Assembly (NCBI GenBank): GCA_016721435.1
Contig: JADKIC010000006.1
Location: 62,001 to 126,000 of the forward strand
Source: Bacteroidota bacterium
GTDB taxonomy: Bacteria > Bacteroidota > Bacteroidia > AKYH767-A > OLB10
Reading direction: 5' to 3'
DNA length: 64,000 nt
The notes beneath the pieces were generated by a model. It did no database searches, had not been told where the DNA came from, and saw nothing but the letters and a program-made list of their open reading frames with translations. Below are positions 1-9,197 of this stretch, piece after piece (within the stretch, counting starts at the first letter, position 1; each line of letters begins with the position of its first letter). Position numbers and translations under genes: made by a program.

Positions 1-1
1 T

Positions 2-2839
2 GTCGGTACCTCGGAAGTTCGAGTGATGGTGTATTGGTCAGATGTGGGTGGATCACCTGCCTCCGCGCCTTCGCTGGTGAATAACCTGAATATGACTGTA
101 ACAGATCCATCAAGTGCAATCTGGAATCCGTGGATTCTGGATCCGACACCATTGGTGGCCAGTTTGAGTGCTCCCGCGGTGCGTGGTGTAGATAGTTTGA
201 ATAATATGGAGCAAGTTACTCTGAGCAATCCTCCAGTAGGAACCTATACGGTGACTATTAACGGTTACGCAGTACCGTCAATCGGTCAGCGTTATTACCT
301 CGTGTGGGAGTTCCGCTCAGAAGAAGTGACCATGACTTACCCAAGTGGCGGAGAAGGATTGGTGCCCGGTGAGACAGAAGTATTGAGATGGGATGGCCAA
401 CGTGATCTGGGTAATTATTCCCTTGATTATACCACTGACAATGGAGCGACCTGGAATGTCATCGCTCCGTCAGTACCACAAACCTTACAGCAGTTCAACT
501 GGGTGGTGCCGAATACTGTTTCCGGAGATGTAAAAGTGAGAGTCAGTCGCAATGGATTCACTGATGAAAGTGATACCTCTTTGGCTATAATCGGTTTACC
601 AACCGGAATTACTGTTGACTGGGCATGTCCGGACTCCATTCGTTTGATATGGAATGCTGTGAATGGCGCAGTTGGATATACGGTTTACCAGCTGGGAGCA
701 AAATATATGGAGCCGGTAGGAACCAGTACTACCAATAGTATTGTCATTAGTGGTACTAATCCGAACCTGGCGTACTGGTTCAGTGTGAGTGCCATTACTC
801 CTGAAGGAAATAATGGTCGCAGGGCCAATGCCATTTATAAAGCACCCGGAACGTTCTCTTGTCCGCTCGCCATCGATGCTCAACTAACGTTGCTGGCTAG
901 CCCCGGAAATGGTTCATTACAGGATTGCCATGATAATTCTTCGGTTCCTGTTGGTGTGTTGATTGAGAATCGCGGACAAACACCGGTCTCTAATATCCCG
1001 GTTAACTTTTCTCTGAATGGAGGAGCGACCGTTACGGAAACCTTTACCGGAACATTGGCGCCCACAGCCTCACAGCTGTTCACCTTTACAGCAACCCTTG
1101 ATCTGTCTCTCGCCGGTACTTATTCCATGCAAACCTGGCTGAGTCTTACTGGAGATATGAATGTGTACAATGATACCGCCAGATCAGTAGTAAATGTCAT
1201 CGGTGGCACTTTGAAAACACTACCATTTACAGAGGATTTTGAAGCAGCTTCTCTCTGTGCGACTACCATCAATTGTGAAGCAACGGTTTGTAGTATCGGT
1301 AACGGATGGATCAACGAAATCAACAATGATCAGGATGATATCGATTTCCGTGTTAACGAAGGATCAACTCCTTCAGTAGGCACTGGGCCGGATGTGGATC
1401 ATACACTCGGAAATGCTGTAGGAAATTATGTTTACCTCGAAGCTTCAGCCTGTTTTAACAAAAGCGCCAATCTGATATCACCTTGTATTGATCTTACCAA
1501 TGCTACTACTCCTCAAATGACCTTCTGGTACCATATGTTTGGTGGAGATATTGGCGAATTACACATTGACATTTTTACACAGGGTGGCTGGCTGAATGAT
1601 GCAATTCCTGCTCTCATCGGTAACCAGGGTAATCTCTGGAACCAGGCAGTAGTGAATTTACAGCCCTGGGCCGGTGATGTCATCAACATTCGCTTCCGCG
1701 CTGAAACCGGTGGAGGTATTGAATCAGATATTGCGCTCGATGATATTAATATAATAGAATCATCTGCCCCTCCGGTACCCGCCTTTGCAGTAAGTGCTAC
1801 GACCGGATGTGCCGGAAAGGTATTTACATTTACGGATCAGAGTCTGAATGCTCCAAGCAGCTGGCTCTGGACATTTACTCCGGCATCAGTATCTTTCGTG
1901 AATGGTACAACAGCTTCTTCGCAGAATCCTCAGGTGGTTTTTAATGCCGTAGGAACATACGATGTAGAGTTAACAGCTACCAATGGTTTTGGGGGAGGTA
2001 CCGTGAATCAAACCGCGTTCATCAGCATACTTCAAAGTGCTTCAGCTCCTGTGATTGAAGATTTCCAAAGTGGCGTTTTCCCTCCATTTGCCTGGATTAT
2101 TGAAGATGCCGGTGGGGTAATTACATGGGCGGAAGTAGTGGGGGTAACGGGTGCTGATGGCAACCCTACTACATGTCCCTTTGTTGATAATTTCGATTAT
2201 AATAACCCGGGCAACGAAGATGGACTCGCTACTCTTGAAGTTTCACTGGCAAATGCCGCCACGGCATATATGACTTTTGATGTGGCCTATGCGCAATATA
2301 ATACTACCTACTCAGATAGTATGCGGGTGGATATCTCTACCGATTGTGGCGCTACATGGGCACCTTCCGGATATTTTAAAGGAGGACTGGATCTGGCAAC
2401 TATAGGAGCCAGCACTGCAGAATTTTCTCCTGCGAATGCTACCGACTGGAGAAAGGATACTGTTGACATGAGCAACTGGATCGGATCACCTGTGCTGGTG
2501 AAATTTGTAAATATTAATCGTTATGGAAATAACCTCTACATCGACAATGTGAATATTGATGCGGTAGTCGGCTTGGAGCAACCCGATAAATTGGGAAATG
2601 TTGCGGTATATCCGAATCCGTCTGCAGGACTGTTTAACCTTGAATTACGTGGTGTGGAAGCTAAAAATGTTTCTTATCTGCTGACTGATATCGAAGGTCG
2701 TGTGTTGATGAATCAGGTAGTGAATGCCGGCAATAATTTCCGTGGATTGATCGATTTGCGTCAATCCCCTCAAGGTGTTTATCTCCTTCGTCTGGTAACT
2801 GAATCCGGTAGTCGTACCATTAAACTCGTTCGCCTCTAA
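2..2839 (+). CDS. T9SS-exported multidomain protein, probable C-terminus of a subtilisin-like peptidase (5' end outside window)
   Basis: The frame is open to the first base of the window, so this is only the C-terminal part. The first ~110 residues (SPASAPSLVNNLNMTV, then NPWILDPTP, NNMEQVTL, GTYTVTINGY) match the beta-sandwich that follows the S8 subtilase domain in many Bacteroidota peptidases, hence the guess at a peptidase. Next come a fibronectin-III-like segment (about nt 600-860), a CARDB-like segment, a MAM-like segment (about 1410-1770, ending IALDDINI), a PKD domain (about 1780-2030) and a second MAM/choice-of-anchor-J-like segment. The protein ends in a type A sorting domain (VAVYPNPSAGLFNLEL to the terminal KLVRL), so it should be secreted or surface-anchored by T9SS. 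A strong terminator follows. The catalytic domain cannot be seen, so the enzyme identity is inference. Confidence 0.85.
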   Translation, partial: VGTSEVRVMVYWSDVGGSPASAPSLVNNLNMTVTDPSSAIWNPWILDPTPLVASLSAPAVRGVDSLNNMEQVTLSNPPVGTYTVTINGYAVPSIGQRYYLVWEFRSEEVTMTYPSGGEGLVPGETEVLRWDGQRDLGNYSLDYTTDNGATWNVIAPSVPQTLQQFNWVVPNTVSGDVKVRVSRNGFTDESDTSLAIIGLPTGITVDWACPDSIRLIWNAVNGAVGYTVYQLGAKYMEPVGTSTTNSIVISGTNPNLAYWFSVSAITPEGNNGRRANAIYKAPGTFSCPLAIDAQLTLLASPGNGSLQDCHDNSSVPVGVLIENRGQTPVSNIPVNFSLNGGATVTETFTGTLAPTASQLFTFTATLDLSLAGTYSMQTWLSLTGDMNVYNDTARSVVNVIGGTLKTLPFTEDFEAASLCATTINCEATVCSIGNGWINEINNDQDDIDFRVNEGSTPSVGTGPDVDHTLGNAVGNYVYLEASACFNKSANLISPCIDLTNATTPQMTFWYHMFGGDIGELHIDIFTQGGWLNDAIPALIGNQGNLWNQAVVNLQPWAGDVINIRFRAETGGGIESDIALDDINIIESSAPPVPAFAVSATTGCAGKVFTFTDQSLNAPSSWLWTFTPASVSFVNGTTASSQNPQVVFNAVGTYDVELTATNGFGGGTVNQTAFISILQSASAPVIEDFQSGVFPPFAWIIEDAGGVITWAEVVGVTGADGNPTTCPFVDNFDYNNPGNEDGLATLEVSLANAATAYMTFDVAYAQYNTTYSDSMRVDISTDCGATWAPSGYFKGGLDLATIGASTAEFSPANATDWRKDTVDMSNWIGSPVLVKFVNINRYGNNLYIDNVNIDAVVGLEQPDKLGNVAVYPNPSAGLFNLELRGVEAKNVSYLLTDIEGRVLMNQVVNAGNNFRGLIDLRQSPQGVYLLRLVTESGSRTIKLVRL

Positions 2840-2871
2840 GCCGGGAGAACAACTATCCCTTATAAGTATAA

Positions 2872-2907
2872 AACCACCCGTGCACATCAGTACGGGTGGT
2901 TTTTTTA
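2872..2907 (+). terminator. Rho-independent terminator
   Basis: A 10-bp perfect stem (AACCACCCGT / ACGGGTGGTT, arms 2872-2881 and 2892-2901) is followed by a T run. It lies 33 bases after the stop of the large secreted protein and before rbfA, so it separates the two transcription units. Confidence 0.9.
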
Positions 2908-2981
2908 TTGCACAAATTGTTCAGGCTTTCGTTTCAGTGGAAGGGACAACCGGAAGCGTGGTAGCTACACTTGATTTTTCG

Positions 2982-2989
2982 TAACTTTG
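2982..2989 (+). promoter_or_regulatory. Bacteroidota -7 element upstream of rbfA
   Basis: TAACTTTG matches the TAnnTTTG consensus. Only four bases separate it from the rbfA ATG at 2994, which would put the transcript start at or beside the start codon. No clear -33 element is visible. Confidence 0.55.
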
Positions 2990-2993
2990 CAGC

Positions 2994-3368
2994 ATGGATT
3001 CAGTGCGGCAACAGAAATATGCAAAACTCATTCAAAAGGAATTGGGGGAGTTGTTTCAAAGAGAAGGGCGAGGATGGTATGGTCCTCATTTTGTGACGGT
3101 GACAGGTGTCAAAATCACTCCGGATCTGGGACTTGCCCGCGTTCACCTGAGCGTTTTTAAGGCACCCAAGCCTCTGGAAATCCTTAAAAGCCTGAAGAAG
3201 CACAAAACCGAAGTCCGACTCGAACTCGGTCGCCGTATCGGGAAACAAGCCCGTATTATCCCTGAACTCGAATTTTTTATAGATGATAGCCTCGACTATG
3301 CGGAAAAGATGGACGCCATTTTTAAAAACCTGCATATCCCTCCGCCTGAACCGGAACCGGAGGCCTAA
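2994..3368 (+). CDS. rbfA: Ribosome-binding factor A
   Basis: 124 residues, the normal length. RbfA binds the 30S subunit late in assembly and supports 16S rRNA 5'-end maturation. Family features visible are the N-terminal helix (RQQKYAKLIQKELGELFQRE), the KH-like core with VTGVKITPDLGLARVHLSVF, and the conserved end of the fold (LGRRIGKQARIIPELEFFIDDSLDYAEKMDAIF). The C-terminus has a short acidic proline tail (PPPEPEPEA). Methyltransferase and FtsX-like permease genes follow on the same strand. The 110-bp gap to the methyltransferase holds its own weak TACTTTCG box, so co-transcription is uncertain. Confidence 0.95.
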   Translation: MDSVRQQKYAKLIQKELGELFQREGRGWYGPHFVTVTGVKITPDLGLARVHLSVFKAPKPLEILKSLKKHKTEVRLELGRRIGKQARIIPELEFFIDDSLDYAEKMDAIFKNLHIPPPEPEPEA

Positions 3369-3478
3369 TCATACCTTGATCGGCTAAATTCTGACTTTCA
3401 GGTACATGTAAAGGTTTTTCAGTTAACGGAGAATGCCAAATATCCGCGTCTGCCCCCTTTTTATTACTTTCGCCCCCT

Positions 3479-4287
3479 ATGCAATACGACCCTATTAAGC
3501 GAAGTCTGGGCAATGTTTTTAATAAATCTCCCTTCCTGCGTAAGCTCTTCTATCGTCTCCTTGATTTGCTGCTGCTGCGAGCATGGCATGTGCATAAGGA
3601 GTTGAAAGGATGGATGCACAATGCTCCTGCTACCCCTCAAATTCTGGATGCGGGCGCCGGATATGGTCAGTATTCATTCTGGATGAATCGTCGCATGCCT
3701 CAGGCAGATATCCTTGCGGTAGATGTGAAGGAAGAACAGGTGGAGGATTGTAACCGGTTCTTTACAGCGATTGGTTCAGGAAAAAAAGTGAATTTTATTG
3801 TAGGAGATCTTACGAAGTTCGTACAGCCGGACCGTTATGACCTCGCTATTTCTGTAGATGTGATGGAACATATCCTGGAAGATGTGGAGGTGTTTAAAAA
3901 TATTCATGCTTCACTGAAGAAAGGTGGGATGCTGCTGATTCTACTCCCAGCGATCAGGGCGGTTCCGATGTGCACGATGATAGTGGCAGTTCATTTATTG
4001 AAGAACATGTGCGTGATGGCTACAATATTGTTGAAATTCAGGATAAACTCCGCCTCGCCGGCTTTAATAAAATTGAAGCGAGATATAATTACGGTACCCC
4101 CGGTAAAACTTCCTGGAGGCTGTCGATGAAGTACCCTATTCTGATGCTCGGTGCTACAAAATTGTTTTTTATTATTCTCCCTTTCTATTATCTGATCGCC
4201 TATCCGATCGCGTATGTGCTGAACTGGATGGATGTTTCAACACATCACCCTACCGGCACCGGACTCGTTGTGAAAGCCTGGAAATAA
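3479..4287 (+). CDS. Class I SAM-dependent methyltransferase, interrupted by one frameshift
   Basis: The SAM-binding motif ILDAGAGYGQYSFWM (about residues 55-70) is followed by the acidic LAVDVKEEQ and by DLAISVDVMEHILEDVEVFKN, as in Methyltransf_11/23 proteins. The substrate cannot be told from sequence. The first frame runs to 4129 but stops resembling the family at 3940. From there the next frame gives STPSDQGGSDVHDDSG, SFIEEHVRDGYN and a membrane-like C-terminal segment to 4287. Adding one T at 3938-3941 (ATT-TCT instead of ATTCT) restores one protein of about 270 residues. This may be an assembly indel or a recent inactivation. The gene ends five bases before the permease, suggesting an operon. 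Confidence 0.8.
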
Positions 4288-4292
4288 TTCAC

Positions 4293-5537
4293 ATGAACCT
4301 GGCCTGGAAGATTGCCCGGCGATATCTTTTCGCAAAAAAATCACATCACCTGATCAATATTATCAGCTGGGTAAGTGTCCTCGGAGTGGCTGTGGGCACT
4401 TTTGGCCTTGTGGTCGTCCTCTCGGTTTTTAATGGTTTTGGTAACCTGGTGATGTCGCTCTATAATTCCTTCGATCCGGATATTAAAATTACACCGGCCT
4501 ATGGAAAAACTTTTCCTGTTTCGCCTAGCCTTCTCCGTGAGTTGCACCAACGTCCTGAAATTGCCGGAATGACTTTCGTCCTGGAAGATAATGCTTTGCT
4601 AAAATACCTGGATCGACAGTATGTGGTGACGGTAAAGGGGGTGAGCGAATCCTTTTTACAGACCAGCGAAATCAGCAGTAAGTTGCTGGATGGCGAAGCC
4701 GTGCTCGAGAGTGGTGATCGTGATTTTATGATCGCGGGCGCGCAAATTGCCTACGCACTGGGAGCTCGTCCCAATGATCCGTTACACAGTGTGCAAGTAT
4801 TTATGCCACAGAAAGGAATTGATCCCGGACTCGCCTCCATAGATCCTTCTTCCGCCTTCGCACAACGGTCTATTTTAATCAGTGGTGTATTTGGTGTGCA
4901 ACAGGATTTTGATGCCAAGTATGTGTTGGTCCCTTTGCGTTTTATTCAGGAGATGACAGGAGATTCAACCGGGCTCTCGGCAATGGAAATTAAATTGAAA
5001 GAAGGCGTGGATGCAGAAGAAGCCAGAGAAAATCTGGAAGCGTTTTTTGGAAAATCTTTTGTGGTGAAAGACAGGCTCATGCAACACGACTTCCTGTATA
5101 AGATTATTAAGTCGGAGAAAGTAGCGGTCTATATCATCCTCGGATTTATTCTGCTCATCGCCGCCTTTAATCTTTTTGGCACATTGACGATGCTCATACT
5201 CGATAAACGCGATGATCTTCAAACACTGTTTTATATGGGTGCAGATTTGAAAATGGCACGTCAGATATTTCTCCTCGAAGGTTTGCTGATTTCGGTGGGA
5301 GGAGCAATGGTAGGGATGATAGCAGGTGCAGTAACTTGCGCCGTTCAACAGTATTTTGGTGTGATTAAGATTGGTGGAGGAGAAGGGTTTGTGGTGGAAG
5401 CATATCCTGTGGCGATGCAAGCCGGAGACTTTGCGCTAGTCATGCTCATCGTATTTTCAATCGGTTTTGCTGCTGCCTTCTATACTTCCGGAGTTATCGT
5501 TACCCGATTGTCAGATGTAAGACTCAAAAGCAAATGA
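4293..5537 (+). CDS. FtsX-like ABC transporter permease, LolC/LolE type
   Basis: 414 residues, the normal size. One N-terminal membrane segment (INIISWVSVLGVAVGTFGLV) is followed by SLYNSFDPDIKI at the start of a large periplasmic domain, as in LolC/LolE. Three C-terminal membrane segments follow (about residues 270-300, 325-355 and 375-400). In Proteobacteria these permeases work with the LolD ATPase to release lipoproteins from the inner membrane. The sequence supports the family; the lipoprotein-sorting role is inferred. No ATPase gene is adjacent. It starts five bases after the methyltransferase. Confidence 0.85.
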   Translation: MNLAWKIARRYLFAKKSHHLINIISWVSVLGVAVGTFGLVVVLSVFNGFGNLVMSLYNSFDPDIKITPAYGKTFPVSPSLLRELHQRPEIAGMTFVLEDNALLKYLDRQYVVTVKGVSESFLQTSEISSKLLDGEAVLESGDRDFMIAGAQIAYALGARPNDPLHSVQVFMPQKGIDPGLASIDPSSAFAQRSILISGVFGVQQDFDAKYVLVPLRFIQEMTGDSTGLSAMEIKLKEGVDAEEARENLEAFFGKSFVVKDRLMQHDFLYKIIKSEKVAVYIILGFILLIAAFNLFGTLTMLILDKRDDLQTLFYMGADLKMARQIFLLEGLLISVGGAMVGMIAGAVTCAVQQYFGVIKIGGGEGFVVEAYPVAMQAGDFALVMLIVFSIGFAAAFYTSGVIVTRLSDVRLKSK

Positions 5538-5562
5538 AATTATATTCATTACCTAGTATCTA

Positions 5563-6453
5563 ATGGCAGGCTGGAAACCCTTTGCTGCCCTAATTGCTAT
5601 TTGCTTCCTCTGGGGAACAACCTATCTGGCTATTAAAATCGGCATGGATGATCATTTCCCGCCATTTTTATTTTCCGGTTTGCGTTTCGTGATATCAGGT
5701 ATCATCATCCTCCTGTTCTATTTGCCACGAAAAGAAAGTATACTTCCTTCAAAGCAGGATTTCAGGCGAATGCTCATCAGCGGAATTTTTATTTTCATGG
5801 GAGGGAATCTGCTATTGGTGCTGGCAGAACAATCTGTTCCAAGCGGTTTGGCAGCATTGGTGAATACAGCTTTTCCCCTGTGGATTGTCATTATCACCCG
5901 CCTATGGAATCCCGGAGAGAAAACACCCCGATTGGTCCTGGCCGGGATTTTAATCGGATTATTGGGACAATGGTTGATCTTCTATGATCATATCTTCTTG
6001 CTGGGAAATACGGTTTATACCGGCGGCTTACTCTTGTTGATTTGGGGTGTGATCAATGGTGCTCTCGGTAGCGTGCACATGAAAAAGTACCCGATTCATT
6101 CTAATCCTGTTCTGACAGGCGGATGGCAAATGCTTGTCTGTGGAAGCATTACCACCGTTATAGGAATTTATTTGGAAGAATGGCCACAGTTGCCCGGGGA
6201 GATGAGTGGCTGGTGGTCGATGATCTATTTGATCGTTGCGGGATCTGTTCTTGGCTACAGTCTTTTCGTATATGCCCTCCGTTATCTTCCGGCCCAACAG
6301 GTTTCCGTGTATGCATACATCAATCCCATCGTAGCTGTTTTTTTAGGATGGCTTCTCCTGCAGGAAACGATCAACGAAAAATCCATCCTCGCCATGGGTA
6401 TCACCATCACCGGCGTTTTTCTTGTCAATAAAGGTATGCAGAGGTCGCAGTGA
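5563..6453 (+). CDS. EamA-family (drug/metabolite transporter superfamily) permease
   Basis: 296 residues with about ten hydrophobic segments in two EamA repeats. The N-terminal repeat has the typical FLWGTTYLAIKIGMDDHFPP and FSGLRFVISG; the C-terminal repeat has SVYAYINPIVAVFLGWLLLQE. This is an inner-membrane metabolite exporter of unknown substrate. The last residues and the stop codon (6451-6453) already lie in the first copy of the downstream palindromic array, so the C-terminal MQRSQ tail may have been supplied by repeat insertion. Confidence 0.85.
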   Translation: MAGWKPFAALIAICFLWGTTYLAIKIGMDDHFPPFLFSGLRFVISGIIILLFYLPRKESILPSKQDFRRMLISGIFIFMGGNLLLVLAEQSVPSGLAALVNTAFPLWIVIITRLWNPGEKTPRLVLAGILIGLLGQWLIFYDHIFLLGNTVYTGGLLLLIWGVINGALGSVHMKKYPIHSNPVLTGGWQMLVCGSITTVIGIYLEEWPQLPGEMSGWWSMIYLIVAGSVLGYSLFVYALRYLPAQQVSVYAYINPIVAVFLGWLLLQETINEKSILAMGITITGVFLVNKGMQRSQ

Positions 6454-6670
6454 CAGGTCGCGTATGCTATGGTAATGACAGGTCGCGACCTGTCACTACA
6501 CGCGTATCGCGTATCCCATCGTGATGACAGGTCACGTATCCCATCGTAATGACAGGTCACGACCTGTCACTACACACGTATCTCGTATCCCATCGTAATG
6601 ACAGGTCGCGACCTGTCACTACACACGTATCACGTATCCCATCGTGATGACAGGTCGCGACCTGTCACTA
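6432..6670. repeat. Array of 20-bp palindromes between convergent genes
   Basis: Four copies of TGACAGGTCGCGACCTGTCA or a one-base variant lie at 6476-6495, 6550-6569 (CA for CG at the centre), 6599-6618 and 6648-6667. The last three are spaced exactly 49 bp and the first 74 bp. Linkers repeat variants of CTACACACGTATCACG and TATCCCATCGTAATGA. Half-copies also occur near 6450 and 6525. The array fills the gap between the convergent EamA and crtZ genes and provides the EamA stop. The same ACCTGTCA core recurs at 39.6-39.8 kb. Confidence 0.9.
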
Positions 6671-7135
6671 CTACTCCAAACTTCTTTTCGCTTCCCAAAA
6701 ATATTTCATCGGTACAAGGAGCATTCCGAAGCATTCGCCTTCCTCTTTACCGAGATGTTTGTGGTGTACTTTATGTGCTTTACGAAGGGCACGCATGTAG
6801 ATATTATTTGTCCGGCGAAAAAGACGGAAACGCTGATGAATAAATATATCGTGAACAAGAAAATAGGCGAGGCCATAGGCCGCTATGCCAATGCCAATGA
6901 ACAAACGCACGTCATTGCCGTTCATGACTCCCAATAACATGAGTATGGCACTGGGAATTGCAAAAATGAGAAAGAACGCATCGTTTTTTTCAAAGAATCC
7001 GGGCTCCGGCTGATGATGATCTTTATGTAGCACCCATAGTAGTCCATGCATAATATATTTATGCGTGAACCAGGCAACAAACTCCATGATGAAGAAGGTG
7101 GCTACGAGTGCGAGAATGTTTACCATCGATGTCAT
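6671..7135 (-). CDS. crtZ: Beta-carotene hydroxylase, CrtZ type
   Basis: 154 residues. The His clusters of the membrane di-iron hydroxylase/fatty-acid hydroxylase fold are all present: HKYIMH, LHKDHHQP, HDIFIHQR and KAHKVHHKH. Three to four hydrophobic segments surround them. CrtZ adds 3-hydroxyl groups to the beta rings of carotenoids (beta-carotene to zeaxanthin) at the inner membrane, consistent with a pigmented Bacteroidota. No other carotenoid gene is in the window, so the exact substrate is inferred from the family. The stop codon directly abuts the palindromic array. Confidence 0.9.
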   Translation of the reverse strand: MTSMVNILALVATFFIMEFVAWFTHKYIMHGLLWVLHKDHHQPEPGFFEKNDAFFLIFAIPSAILMLLGVMNGNDVRLFIGIGIAAYGLAYFLVHDIFIHQRFRLFRRTNNIYMRALRKAHKVHHKHLGKEEGECFGMLLVPMKYFWEAKRSLE

Positions 7136-7633
7136 TCCAATTAATTTTATTAAGTATAGGGGTTAGTGGTAATTCCGATAGAACAAATGTAGGAAGGATT
7201 TGTTTAAGTTTCGGTGAGGGAATTTCGAATTGTTATTTCAGGCACCCTGCATTTCAGTGGTTTAGAGCCCTTAATGAATTCGGTTGAACATGTTCCGCTT
7301 TGATTAATTCGGATAGTGAATTCAAGATGTTTATTAATTCTCAAAAGGGTAAAAATGTATAGATGGACAATTTAGCATGAGGCGAAACTATTGGGCTTGT
7401 TCCTGCTCTTGTAAATCACCCAGATGCCTTGTTGAAATGTAATCTGCAGTTTGGTATGACACGGCTAATCCTTCGGAGCATTAATTGAAGATTAAATCAG
7501 CCGGAAAAAAGGCTTAATCACCTTTTTTTGCCGATTTCACCAAAAAAATGTAAATGACCTTTGCCGACAATCGTGACAGAAGTTGTCACCATAGAAGACG
7601 TTGTCTCTAATGAAATTACTACACTTAAAAAGC
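7136..7633. other. Intergenic stretch, nothing recognised
   Basis: About 500 bases between the start of crtZ and the end of the next minus-strand gene. I see no convincing open frame, RNA gene or repeat. The crtZ promoter should lie at its left end. The rest could be a fully decayed gene. Confidence 0.5.
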
Positions 7634-8071
7634 CTATTTCCCGAAAAGACCTTTCACAGAATTTAAGAGGTCGTCTGCTTTTCCCCCTCCCAATGATGAA
7701 AGAATTCCATCCATATTAAAACTATTGTCGTTGGGATCATTTGTTTTTTTAACGAGGCGTTGCATCACTATGGGGATCATCTGCTGCACCATTTGAGCGG
7801 CTTGCGGAGAGGAAACATTGAATTTAGTGACCAATTGTTGTTGTACAACACTGCTTATTTGTCCAACGATTGGATTGTTTTCTCCGGTATTTTTAAACAA
7901 ACCCGTAAGCGCACCGGCATTACCCTCTGATAATTGTCCTTTCAGAACCTCAAAAATACCACCTGCTGTTTCAGAAATAGCCGCTTCATTTTTTTCATTC
8001 GGAATGGCAGGATTATTAATGATTGCCTCTCCGGCATGTTCTTTTACGAGTAATAGGAGTTGATCAAGCAT
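7634..8071 (-). CDS. Small hypothetical protein, DUF937/YidB-like
   Basis: 145 residues, no signal peptide or membrane segment. Glycine-rich amphipathic helices (IVGQISSVVQQQLVTKFNVS, QAAQMVQQMIPIVMQRLVKK) and a C-terminal GILSSLGGGKADDLLNSVKGLFGK resemble DUF937-type proteins, whose function is not known. The family call is by general resemblance only. Flanking genes do not suggest a role. Confidence 0.6.
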   Translation of the reverse strand: MLDQLLLLVKEHAGEAIINNPAIPNEKNEAAISETAGGIFEVLKGQLSEGNAGALTGLFKNTGENNPIVGQISSVVQQQLVTKFNVSSPQAAQMVQQMIPIVMQRLVKKTNDPNDNSFNMDGILSSLGGGKADDLLNSVKGLFGK

Positions 8072-8150
8072 ACATGATTTAATTAATGGGTTGACCCGTT
8101 AAAGTAAAGTGAAGGTAAATTTACAAAAGCTTATGGAGTTTTTAAATGAC

Positions 8151-8618
8151 TTATTTTCCTTTCAAAGCAGTTTCTAATTTCATCCGCCATTCAGCACGGG
8201 CTGACCACCAGTCCTTTTTGAATGCCTCATCCTTTAAATTAATCTCCAATTCTTTTACCAGAATTAGCAAAGCTTTACTGTCTTTAACGGTTTTAATATT
8301 ATCTCTCCATATATGCTGAGCACTTTCCCAAACTGTAGAATAAAGTTCTATTTTGATGTCCGATTCAATGAAGCTAAACAAACCTGCACTTTCGGTGGGA
8401 TTAGTTTTTTCAGGAACCCAGGAAGAAATGTTCTTCATACCCATATCACTTAAGGCATTAGGAGAAAAATTATTTAATATTTCCTGCACAATCCCAACGT
8501 ATTCTGTTGAAAGTTTTACAGGGGCTGCTGCCTTCATAGTATTAGATTTCACCTCTTGTGCTGTAGTGATTGAATAGCAGAAGCTGATGAACAAGGACAA
8601 TAAGATTGCTTTTTTCAT
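8151..8618 (-). CDS. Secreted hypothetical protein
   Basis: 155 residues with a clear signal peptide (MKKAILLSLFISFCYSITTAQ). The mature part is helical and charged (ESAQHIWRDNIKTVKDSKAL, DWWSARAEWRMKLETALKGK). I recognise no family. It is divergently arranged with the META-domain lipoprotein gene. The AT-rich 114-bp gap (8619-8732) should hold both promoters. Confidence 0.6.
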   Translation of the reverse strand: MKKAILLSLFISFCYSITTAQEVKSNTMKAAAPVKLSTEYVGIVQEILNNFSPNALSDMGMKNISSWVPEKTNPTESAGLFSFIESDIKIELYSTVWESAQHIWRDNIKTVKDSKALLILVKELEINLKDEAFKKDWWSARAEWRMKLETALKGK

Positions 8619-8732
8619 GTTTTTAATTTATTGTTCAATTATATGCATAAAACAGATAATATGCAAAATTAAAAAATAGTTTTAGACCAAATTTATTACG
8701 AAATTTGTTCTAATTTAATAGAAACCAATCAA

Positions 8733-9197
8733 ATGTTCAACTTAATAAGACCATTCATAATTATAGCATTATTAGCTTCCATCACCTCTTGTAAAAACAA
8801 TGCTCAAAAGCCATTTGGCAAGGATCCCGCCCTGGAAGGGAAACGCTGGGTAATGACGGTGATGAATGGAGTCGCACTATCATTACCTGCAGAAAGTAAG
8901 CCCATTGACCTCCTTTATGATGGTAATAGCAATACGTTTGGTGGATTTGCAGGCTGCAATCAAATGAACGGAATGTACACTACCGGTGAAGAGAATATGA
9001 TCCGTTTGCATAAAATGGCAGTAACAGAAATGGCTTGTTCAGATATGACCTTTGAACAAAAATACCTGGAGATGATGGACAAAGTCACCCACTACAAGTT
9101 AACCCGTAAAAAGCAAGGCAAAGAAACCCTCGAATATCTCTACCTGTACATCGATAAAACCGAGGTCGCCACCTACAAAGCCGAACCGTTGAAATAG
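8733..9197 (+). CDS. META-domain (HslJ-like) lipoprotein
   Basis: 154 residues. A lipoprotein signal peptide ends in the lipobox LASITSC, so the mature protein is probably lipid-anchored. The META domain follows: LEGKRWVMTVMNG, then FGGFAGCNQMNGMY and KMAVTEMACSDM. This is the HslJ pattern, linked in Escherichia coli to heat-inducible novobiocin resistance; the molecular function is unknown. Confidence 0.85.
   Translation: MFNLIRPFIIIALLASITSCKNNAQKPFGKDPALEGKRWVMTVMNGVALSLPAESKPIDLLYDGNSNTFGGFAGCNQMNGMYTTGEENMIRLHKMAVTEMACSDMTFEQKYLEMMDKVTHYKLTRKKQGKETLEYLYLYIDKTEVATYKAEPLK

Noticed and set aside
6476..6667. CRISPR-like palindromic repeats at 49-bp spacing
   Set aside because: The sequences between palindromes are themselves repeated, so there are no spacers.
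6598..6937. Plus-strand open frames over the palindrome array and the crtZ end
   Set aside because: They start in the repeats and run antisense to a clear crtZ gene.
7136..7633. Possible missed gene
   Set aside because: No open frame with coding character on either strand; I cannot support one.
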